Assembly: GCA_030686995.1 (NCBI GenBank) | Contig: CM060691.1 | Location: forward strand, 63,835,838-63,899,837 | Source of the DNA: Artemisia argyi | Lineage: Eukaryota > Streptophyta > Magnoliopsida > Asterales > Asteraceae | Direction: 5' to 3' | DNA: 64,000 nucleotides | Shown here: positions 56,427 through 64,000 of the stretch, piece after piece | Layout: each line of letters begins with the position of its first letter | Position numbering within the stretch: the stretch's first letter is position 1 | The notes under the pieces: model-generated | Seen by the model: the letters and a program-made list of their open reading frames with translations, nothing else | Database searches by the model: none | What the model was told of the DNA's origin: nothing | Translations under genes and position numbers: made by a program

Positions 56427-57873
56427 TGATACGTGGGAATCGCACCAGAATTTACCTCTCAAGGGATCTCGAGAAGCTTACAACCCCCACCAGGCAGTGT
56501 ACCTGATTGTTGTAGTATAGTATAGTGACAAGTACCGAGGGATTTTGATCGTTCAACTCAGGAATAGTGTCGCTAGGATTAGAAAGCCTAAAAACTAGGT
56601 CTAGAGGTGAGGGATGATTCTTTTTGTATTTTTTATATTTTATAAAAGCAATTAAAAATCTCAGTTTTTGGAAGAGTGGGCGGAATTAGTTGCTAATCAA
56701 CTAACCCAATAACTAAGATGTAATCAAAATAAAATAACAAAAATGAAATGAAATCTAATTAAACTAGTGGTGTGAACAATAATGGGGAGAGTTGTGTTTA
56801 CTTAGGTTTCATTACTCCCTAGATAGCTTTTACAGGTTGATAGTTTGTTACAATTGCATGGACGACGGGTCGTATTCCTTAATACCAGTCGTAGGGCCGT
56901 GTACAATATTCCCTAACTCTATAGGATCCTACTTCACTCCTATGTCGAGCCGTTAGAAGCTCCTAACATGGGATCATTAGAATTCTCCTACGCATTAAAT
57001 ACAACCAAAAATCATAGTACACCTCTGATCATGTTTCTTAAGACGTTCAAGAATGTCACCAATGGAAGTCTGTCAGTTTTCTTAAGCCTAACATCGAATA
57101 CAATCATCCGTAACAACTATAAACAAACAATCAACCCATAATTAACATCTAGGTTTCACTACATCTAAGCAAACACACAAGAGATCTAGCCAAGCATGTT
57201 AAATTCAAGACAAGTGTAAGATATATTCAAACAACGCATAGACATATTGAATGAATTGAAAGAGTACTTATCTCAATTGAACATGAAAGGTTTCAAAGGG
57301 TATAAACCCTTGAAAAAGCTGTAATATTCGGACTAGGGTTTCTCTCCAAAGTTACACCGTAATTGTTCCTCTCTAATGAATGAAAATTGCAAAACTATAT
57401 ATATATTTTACAGGGTGATGGCGTCAAGAAGAAAATTTTGACGCCGTCAACTCGCCGCCCATAATGAAATCGAATTGCCTAGATCCAGTTTTGACGCCGT
57501 CATGTGTAATATTACTCTGGGCCGTCACTCTTATTTGGACCATGACGGCCTATGGTGACGCCGTCATGTCCCTAGTGTAAAACTCTTCTGGATCGTCACG
57601 GACTTTATCCACTTCCACATCTTGTATTACTCTTGACACCGTCACTTGAGAACTCTTGACGCCGTCAGGTACTTTTCCCAGCAAGGAAAATTAAGACTTT
57701 GCCGTTTTCTTCACTTTTATGCTCCAAAAATGTCCAAAATGCTTCCTTTTCCAGAATTCACTCCAAAAGTACCTAAAATTACAAAAGGAACGATTTAGGG
57801 CATTATTTGATCAAATAAATTCGAATCCGGGCTAGAATGACCCCCTAAAAACGGTTCATTTTTCGTCTCATCA
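56427..57873 (-). repeat. 5' LTR of A-6
   Basis: 1447 bp, plus-strand ends TGATACGTGG and CGTCTCATCA. U5 hairpin at 56455-56476 has a wobble pair (arms CTCGAG and CTTGAG in element sense). TGACG sites lie at about 57417-57670 next to the TATA stretch ACTATATATATATT near 57393. Confidence 0.92.
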
Positions 57874-58357
57874 CTTCTGGATTGAAGTTAAATTTTGAAA
57901 AATGTCAACTGTTTAGAATTATTTTTCAATGGTTAAGCTTAGTTCGAGAGCTGGCATTATAAATTGTAAAGCTGATGTTCTTCCATTGTCTTACTTAGGC
58001 TTCCTAACAAGGAGTAAAGGTGCAAAGTATAACTTATGGGATGTTGTTAACCAAAAAATTAAACACATATTAGCAGGTTGGAAAAGGAAAACTCTCTTGA
58101 TAGGTGATTGATTGGCTCTAATAAAGTCAGATATCGCAAGTTTGCCATTGTAGTTTATGTCTCTATTTAAAGCCCAAAAGCTTGTTTTAAACCAAATGGA
58201 GAAGCTAATGCGTCAGTTCATGTGGGGAGGAATATGTGGTAGGAAAAAAAATTGTCGAGTTGCATGGTCGAAGGTGTCAAATCCCATTCTGGCAGGCAGC
58301 TTAGGTGTCACTCCTTTGAAGTTCAAAAACATAGCTAATGACATATATTACGGATAG
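57874..58357 (+). pseudogene. LINE reverse transcriptase fragment
   Basis: Translation starts SGLKLNFEKCQLFRI (57875 on), then shifts frame to SSRAGIINCKADVLPLSYLG, NQKIKHILAGWKRKTLLIGD, LALIKS...SLPL, MSLFKAQKLVLNQMEKLMRQFMWGG and VAWSKVSNP. This order is the distal part of a plant L1-type LINE RT, after the catalytic palm. Two in-frame stops (58109-58111 and near 58151) and a shift show it is dead. It is cut on the left by A-6 and joined on the right to Tat-like LTR sequence. Confidence 0.85.
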
Positions 58358-58725
58358 CAGGCAGCTTAGGTCCCACACCGTCCACAACAAAGATACAAAT
58401 ATTAGGGAACCCTATATTTCAACTACCTATAAAAGGTAATCTCAGTACACACATGCGAGGTATTACTTTCTCACTTATCCCAATACACAAATATTTCTCT
58501 GAAAACATGAGTACTTACTCTCCCGCCGGAGCTTGATCGTGAGGTCCGTCCCCATGATAAGGCTAACGGTTTCCCCTTGCCTGTGCAGGAAATACAACCC
58601 ACACACTTGGATTAGTGCATAAACCACATAGCGGACGATCCACCAAGGACGGCCCATATAGGTCTAAGCCCAATCTTAACCCATTCACACATTTTTCACT
58701 AACAAGTTGGAGCCATCTGTGGGAC
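58358..58725 (+). repeat. Tat-like Ty3/gypsy LTR 3' part with primer site
   Basis: A TATA-like CCTATAAAAGG is near 58425. The sequence ends TTTTTCACTAACA at 58704, followed after two bases by TTGGAGCCATCTGTGGGA (58707-58724), a mutated form of the TTGGCGCCGTCTGTGGGA site typical of Tat/Ogre-type elements. The rest of that element is absent because A-7 begins at 58726. GGGAC (58721-58725) should be the A-7 target duplication. Confidence 0.7.
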
Positions 58726-60180
58726 TGATGAGGCGAAAAGTGTACCGCTTTTAAGGGGTCATTTAAGCCCGAATTCGACGTTATTTGATCAAATATTGCC
58801 CTAAATCGTTCCTTTTGTCATTTTAGGTACTTTTGAGGAGAAATCTGGAAAAGGAAGCGTTTTGGACGTTTTTGGAGCATAAAAGTGAAGAAAACGGCAA
58901 AGTCTCAAATTCCTTGCTGGGAACAGTACCTGACGACGTCAAGCCATCACACGTGACGGCGTCAAGAGTGACAAAAGAGGTAGATGTGGAATTTATAATG
59001 CGACGGCCCAGAACATTTTCTTCGTTAATGGCCTAACGGCGTCACCAAGGCCGTTAGGGTCCAAATACTAGTGACAGCCCAAAGCTTATTTCTACATGAC
59101 GGCGTCAGAAGTGGATCTAGGCAATACGAATTTGAACTTGGTGGCGAGTTGACGGCGTCAGAGGCTAATACATGACACCGTTAGGATGCTATGTCCATAT
59201 ATATTTTTCCAATTTTTCATTTTAAAGTGTGGAACAAGTTGTGGACTATTACACACAAACCCTAGGTCGAATTTCCTGCATATTGAAGGGGTTTCAAACC
59301 CTTCTTTCTTCCATGTTTTAATAAAGATATGTTCTCCAATAACCATTCAATATGTTTATGTATTGTTTGATTCTATCTTATGTTTATCTTTCTTTTAACA
59401 TGTTAGGCTAGGTTTTTATTGTGTTTGCTTAGATGTAGTGAAACCTAGATGTTGATTATTGGTTGAGTGTTTGTTTATAATTGTTATGGATGATTATATT
59501 CGATGTTAGGCTTAAGAAAACTGGCAGACTTCCATTGGTAACTTGCTTGAACGTCTTAAGAAACATGATCGGAGGTGTACTACAATTTTTGGTTGTATTT
59601 AATGCATAAGTGAATCCTAATGATCCTATGTTAGGAGCTTTTAATCGGCTCGACATAGGAGTGAAGTAGGATCTTATAGAGTTAGGGAATATTGTACACG
59701 ACCCTATGACTGGTATTAAGGAATATAACCCGTCATCCATGCAATTATAACAAGCTAATCAACCGGTAAAAGATATCTAGGGAGTAATGAAATCTAAGCA
59801 AACACAACTTTTCTCATTATTGTTTCCACCACATAAGTAAATTAGTTTTATTTCTATTTCTTTTATTTTATTTTGATTGCATCTTAGTAAATTAGGTTAG
59901 TTGGCTAGCAACTAATTCCGCCCACTCCTTAAAAACCCGAGATTTTACTTGCTTTCCATAAAATATAAAAATACAAAAAGAATCATCCCTCACCTCTAGA
60001 CCTAGTTTAGTAGGCTTTCTAATCCTGGAGACACTATTCCCGTGTTGAATGATCAATACCACGGTACTTGTCACTATACTATACTACATTGATCAGGTAC
60101 ACTGCCTGGTGGGGGTTGTAAGCTTCTCAAGATCCCTTGAGAGGTAAAACCTGTTGCGAGGGCGCAATTCCAACGTATCA
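58726..60180 (+). repeat. 5' LTR of A-7
   Basis: 1455 bp, TGATGAGGCG to CAACGTATCA. Decayed TGACG array: clear sites at 58931, 58954, 59097 and 59150. TATATATA lies near 59196. U5 hairpin at 60123-60144 has arms CTTCTCAAG and CTTGAGAGG, a paired change relative to other copies. Confidence 0.9.
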
Positions 60181-60359
60181 AGTTTTTTGCGCCGCAACCT
60201 GAGGAATAGTTATTGTCTAGGTTAGAATTCCTTTTTATTAGGTCTACTTGCTAGATTCCTTTCTAGTAAGATTTTTATTTTTATTTATAGGTTTTCTTTA
60301 GTCTATCTTTTTCTTTGTGTGTTTGTTCGTAATTTTCATTGACTATTCCGTTCACCATT
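60181..60359 (+). other. A-7 leader and decayed primer site
   Basis: TTGCGCCGCAACC follows the LTR at about 60187-60199 in place of TGGCGCCGCA. Leader hairpin at 60247-60270 (arms CTTGCTAGA and TCTAGTAAG). Confidence 0.72.
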
Positions 60360-61546
60360 ATGGAGAACGCGAATCCACCATACTACCGACCACAAAATTC
60401 ACCCACTCCAAATGATATCTTGATGTTTAAACAACATGAAGATGAAAGTATCTATGATGCATGGACTCGTTTTAAATATTTACTCCGAAAAGTCCCTCAT
60501 CATAATTTTGATCTGTGGTCCTAAATTGAATTATTTTACCATCGTGTCAACCACTATACCAAAATGGACATTGACCATACCGCAGATGGGGACCTTTGAG
60601 GATTAAGTGCTGATGAAGCATGGGAAACCATAGAGAATTGTGCCATACTTGCCAAAAAATGGACAACCTAACAAACGTTGTTACAGATCAATTGATCGCA
60701 AGTTTGAGGGAACAAGCAAGAAGTTTGTTTGGGGATAATAAGCCTATTGATGAGATACCTAGGTGCATAGAGTGGTTTGATTCCACCATAATACAAGATG
60801 AACACATAGGTAATCTAGATACAATGGAGGATGAGGTGGATAATCTAAGTTCACTAAGTACTCCACAAGTCCTACCATCATTTGAGGCACACACACCGCC
60901 CGTGACTTACCCGGAAGATGTAGAAGAGACTATAGGAACCCCAATAGAGGTAGAACCCTTGGACCAAGCACAACTAGAGAATATAGGTTTTAACACTTGT
61001 AGTGATGACCTTTCTTTCAGTTCTAAGGAAGTTCCTAGTTTTGATAAACCAGAGCCTCATCCAAAACCATTACCTAATGTTCCATCGTTAGATGTGAATT
61101 TAGGAATTGAAAAAGGTCCCGATCCACCCATCAAACCATATACTCCGGGTAGTTTTACGTTGAAGGTAGTAGACTCTAAGCCTTGTAGAGAGGAAGCTGA
61201 CATAGGAGTAAACCATGACCTTACATACTTACATCACCCATTCATGATGGATCATAAGATACATTATGGGTTTAAACCGGGTTTATTAGGTAAAGATGCA
61301 TTCCCAACTAGGAGTCTCGCGAAATTGATAGAAGATGATCCCTTTCTAGGAGAAAACTTCAACTCACCCATTTACCCAAATAAACTAGGTAAGGTTATGA
61401 TAAAAGGAGCACACCCATTTGAGCATAGAATTCATCTACCACTCTTCCCTCACATGGCACATTCCCACCCTAAGGGTGTGTATTGCTATTATCTCCCACA
61501 CTTAATCTTAACTGTAGGGAAAACCTCCCCTATTTCCGTTGAATAA
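60360..61546 (+). pseudogene. A-7 homologue of the A-4 Gag-stub fusion (broken)
   Basis: From ATG at 60360 (MENANPPYY) the frame holds the Gag stub (YDAWTRFKYLLRKVPHHNFDLWS), then a stop at 60522-60524, another near 60597-60599 and a shift near 60650-60680. It resumes as a 308-residue stretch (60620-61546) matching the A-4 ORF: GTPIEVEPLDQAQ, PSFDKPEPHPKPLP, HYGFKPGLLGKD, GAHPFEHRIHLPLFPH, HPKGVYCYYLPHLILTVG. The stop is followed by hairpin GAGTCA/TGACTC (61552-61569), the same variant as in A-4. Confidence 0.8.
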
Positions 61547-62097
61547 GGGTAGAGTCAGGCTCGTGACTCGAACAAAAACAAGCGCTTATTGGGAGGCAAC
61601 CCAAGCTTTATTTATTTGTTTTATTTGTTTGATTTTATTTGTTTCTGTATGTGTGTTTTCTTTTTATTGTTTGTGGATCATGATTCAAAGTAAATTGTGA
61701 AAATGCTTTATTTTGTTTTTAACTTCGTCTTAATTACATATAAAGGTATTTTGAAAAAGCTAAGTGTAAGGGGAGACCCAAATCTGTTTATAAGAACGAA
61801 ATTGAGCATGATCCACAACAATATTAAATGAACATGTGTATTAGTAAATTGTTTGTGTCAAATGCTTGTATTGAGTCATAATGATGTTTTGCAGGATTTC
61901 CAGGAAGTAAGGCATAAGTTTTTCCAGAAATTTTCCGGAAACTTAACATAAGATTTTTGCAGGACCATTCTGACGGCGTCAGGAGTTAAAACCTGACGGC
62001 GTCAGGTACCAAAATTCTGAAAAATTTTGCGAGTTTTGTTTATACCGGAGTCTTAAAGTTTTTGTTAATTCTTTAGTTTTGTAAACTCCAGGAAATC
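61547..62097 (+). other. Non-coding 3' interior of A-7, left part
   Basis: Post-stop hairpin (61552-61569), TTGGGAGGCAACCC near 61589-61602, TAAGTGTAAGGGG near 61762, twin sites TGACGGCGTCA at 61971 and 61994. Cut by the copia LTR. Confidence 0.82.
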
Positions 62098-62475
62098 TGT
62101 TAGGAATACAAATATTCCTATAAAAGACTCGGTCACCTTAATATTGTAATAGCATTAAGTTAGCTCGTAGTTAGTTTGTTTATTAGTTAGTTAGTTTTAG
62201 ATTAAGTAACACCGTGGAAGAAGGACGGGTCTTTACCCACTGTATACCTGATCCACAGCCCGGGTGTGGGTGTTTTATTAGTTATCTTGTAGGGACTATA
62301 TATATCCCTCTCTACATGTGGAGAGGGTGAGCCTTTCATTTTAATCTAATTTTTCTTTCTTCTTTTATCTCAAGGTTCCAAACTCTCTCTCTCTCTAGTT
62401 CTTGAATCTAACTCAAACATGGATATCATCTACCATGAATTAAGGCCACCCGAATCTAGATGTTCATATTCTACA
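62098..62475 (+). repeat. Copia LTR
   Basis: 378 bp. TATA box CTATATATATCCC near 62290, a CT repeat (about 62382-62397), and TG...CA ends. Confidence 0.82.
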
Positions 62476-62477
62476 AT

Positions 62478-62491
62478 TGGTATCAAGAGCC
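62478..62491 (+). other. Copia primer-binding site
   Basis: TGGTATCAAGAGCC two bases after the LTR; matches the TGGTATCAGAGC class complementary to initiator tRNA-Met, with one extra A. Confidence 0.8.
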
Positions 62492-62730
62492 ATGGTTTCA
62501 TCCTAGGATTGTTGGTGCTCTAATTTGTAGCTTGGTTTAGTGGGTTCGAAATATTTTTTTTGATGAACACACCTCGAATTGATTATTGGTTGTGGTGATT
62601 TTGATGATTTAGGTTGAATTAGTTGATTAGTTTGATGTTTGATGTGATTTAGTGCAAGTTTCTTGGTTGAGATTAACTCAATTATAGGAAAAAGACGAAA
62701 AAGGACGAAAGTGACTGTTTTGTCTTTTTT

Positions 62731-63190
62731 CTGCGGTTAGCTTTGGTCAACTGCGGTTATCTTTGGTCAACTGCGGTTATCTTTGGTCAACTGCGGTTAT
62801 CTTTAGTCAACTGCGGTTAGCTTTGGTCAACTGCGGTTAGCTTTGGTCAACTGCGGTTAGCTTTGGTCAACTGCGGTTAGCTTTGGTCAACTGCGGTTAT
62901 CTTTGGTCAACTGCGGTTATCTTTGGTCAACTGCGGTTTGCTTTGGTCAACTGCGGTTAACTTTGGTCAACTGCGGTTAGCTTTGGTCAACTGCGGTTAG
63001 CTTTGGTCAACTGCGGTTATCTTTGGTCAACTGCGGTTAGCTTTGGTCAACTGCGGTTATCTTTGGTCAACTGCGGTTAGCTTTGGTCAACTGCGGTAAG
63101 CTTTGGTCAACTGCGTTTAGCTTTGGTCAACTGCGGTTAGCTTTGGTCAACTGCGGTTACGTTTGGTCAACTGCGGTTAGCTTTGGTCAA
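62731..63190 (+). repeat. Minisatellite, 23 units of 20 bp, each with a W-box core
   Basis: Unit CTGCGGTTAGCTTTGGTCAA repeats 23 times in exact 20-bp register with no indels; a partial unit follows. Variation is mostly at one place (TTAG or TTAT). Each unit has GGTCAA, which on the minus strand reads TTGACC, the W-box core bound by WRKY factors; a regulatory role is inferred. Confidence 0.93.
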
Positions 63191-63715
63191 CTGCGGTTTG
63201 CTCATCAGTTTGACCAAAGTTGACTTTTTACGTCAAAACTTCAAACGGTCATAACTTTTGAACCGTAACTCCGTTTTCAGCGAATTAGCTGTCAAAACGT
63301 CCGGAACAGGTTGAATATTGTGAGGTTTCACCACAAAGTCGTGAAACGAATTTTTCGAGGCCCAAATCACCTCCGGAGTGAAGTTTTTGAGGTTTTAAGT
63401 TTTCAGACCAAAAAGTTCACTGTAAAAACTTGCATCAACCGAATCAAGATCACAACTAAACAACATATAACCTTGTCAAAACAAACAATCACCACTCTTA
63501 ACATAAAATCACATTCTGGTATCAGGATTGAGTATAAATTTTGGGCAACGACTTTGTTTGAGCTTCAAGAATCCAGGATTGATTATTAATCTGGGTTGTG
63601 AGATTCTCGTGTTTAGTGGATATAATTTCGGGGTATATATATATGTCGACGTGATTACAGAGTTTTTAAGCTTGTCAGCATTGTGGATGCCTATGATTTG
63701 AATGAGCCTGCAATT
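63191..63715 (+). other. Copia leader, no gene seen
   Basis: Unique sequence with one more pair of TTGAC-like motifs (TTTGACCAAAGTTGAC at about 63209). The reading frame at 63311-63589 (92 aa) resembles no family I know and probably is chance. Confidence 0.6.
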
Positions 63716-63965
63716 TAATTTTTGCGACTTGAGTTACAGCTGACAACTTGCGATTTGATTAATTGCGGTTCGTCAAATTGCGTTTTGATTTGTTGCGACT
63801 TGACTGATTGCAATTTGACCAATTGCGATTTGACGTTGCGAGTTAATACTTGCGATTTGACGTATTGCAATTTGGTTGTCTGCAATTTGACTTGTTGCGA
63901 TTTTTCAAACTGCGACTTGACTTGCTGCAATTTGATCAAGTTGATACTTGACTTTGTTGACTTAA
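63716..63965 (+). repeat. Degenerate ~15-bp repeat, TTGCRATTTGAC type
   Basis: About 14-16 diverged units such as TTGCGACTTGACTGA, TTGCAATTTGACCAA and TTGCGATTTGACGTA. Many contain TTGAC on the plus strand. The 15-bp period keeps both strands open and yields false repeat peptides. Confidence 0.75.
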
Positions 63966-64000
63966 GTTTTGAAGATTAGTATTGCAACTCACCCTTAGAT

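Larger units (their letters stand above)
50511..57873 (-). mobile_element. LTR retrotransposon A-6, 3' LTR truncated by C array
   Basis: Minus-strand order: 5' LTR (56427-57873), primer site, gag, protease-like ORF, 3' region, partial 3' LTR (50511-51484). It has the most complete gag of the family A copies. No pol. Right flank is LINE sequence (CTTCT, 57874-57878), so A-6 probably inserted in that LINE; the other flank is gone. Confidence 0.88.
58726..62097 (+). mobile_element. LTR retrotransposon A-7, 5' portion
   Basis: 5' LTR (58726-60180), primer site, leader, broken ORF (60360-61546) and the first part of the 3' region, then interrupted by a copia element at 62098 within GGAAATCTG, which is continuous in the other copies (for example 8510-8520). 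Its 3' LTR is outside the window. Confidence 0.88.
62098..64000 (+). mobile_element. Ty1/copia element, 5' end (LTR and leader)
   Basis: LTR 62098-62475 (TGTTAGG...TCTACA), then an initiator-Met-type primer site, then about 1.5 kb without a credible ORF up to the window end. The predicted target duplication is AAATC (62093-62097). No gag is seen, so it may be a long-leader or non-autonomous element. Confidence 0.82.

Noticed and set aside
58157..58357. Possible host gene exon (zinc-binding RT-like)
   Set aside because: Sequence order and motifs are those of the distal LINE RT; stops and a frameshift show it is a relic.
62731..63190. CRISPR array
   Set aside because: Units are contiguous 20-bp repeats with no unique spacers, in a plant retroelement leader.
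63715..63979. Pentapeptide-repeat-like proteins on both strands
   Set aside because: A 15-bp repeat keeps every frame periodic; both strands being open marks it as an artefact.
1..64000. tRNA or rRNA genes
   Set aside because: No cloverleaf with A and B boxes or rRNA-like stretch was recognised by eye; only primer-binding sites complementary to tRNA 3' ends were found. A tRNAscan-SE run would settle it.

Overview
This window is plant nuclear DNA made almost wholly of transposable elements. I find no host gene, rRNA, tRNA or CRISPR array. The pol domains of the one formerly autonomous element (DLG-type retropepsin, FMDD reverse transcriptase, D,D-35-E integrase, no chromodomain), its CX2CX3HX4C zinc knuckle and its TGGCGCC primer site point to the Athila branch of Ty3/gypsy. 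Several ORFs resemble proteins I remember as common in Asteraceae genome annotations, so an Asteraceae genome is my best guess (inference, not proven here).

Three related LTR groups dominate. Family A has about 1.4-kb LTRs (TGATG...CATCA), is about 6.4 kb long, has no pol, and occurs seven times (A-1 to A-7). B-1 is a large Athila-like element with a decayed gag-pol and 3-3.8-kb LTRs. C is a B-like non-autonomous family whose LTR edges and 3' region match B, but whose single long ORF encodes an acidic protein with a double zinc ribbon.

Layout. 1-1719: 3' end of A-1 (+), apparently inserted in the gag of A-2 (+, 1720-7276), itself apparently inserted in A-3 (+, 7277-29823). B-1 (-, 8763-29319) sits inside A-3 with target duplication CTTTT. 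A-4 (-, 13699-20082) sits inside B-1 integrase with duplication ATCAC, and a 315-bp MITE sits inside B-1 reverse transcriptase with duplication TAA. At 29824 A-3 is joined to a C tandem array (-, 29825-50510): LTR piece, interior C-1, LTR, interior C-2, LTR. A-5 (-, 36371-42764) interrupts the middle C LTR with duplication CAGGG. The array abuts a broken LTR of A-6 (-, 50511-57873), which abuts a LINE fragment (57874-58357). A Tat-like LTR remnant with its primer site follows (58358-58725), then A-7 (+, 58726-62097), which is cut by the 5' end of a Ty1/copia element (62098 onward).

How the parts may work together. A and C elements keep LTRs, primer sites, polypurine tracts and gag-like ORFs but have no polymerase or integrase, so they would depend on an Athila-type helper such as an intact relative of B-1 (inference). 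The less ordinary signals are: RNA hairpins at fixed places with paired base changes between copies; an array of TGACG-N-CGTCA sites just upstream of the TATA box of each family A LTR; exchange of ORF modules within family A while the frame stays constant; a double zinc-ribbon ORF in C; and a 23-copy, W-box-containing minisatellite in the copia leader.
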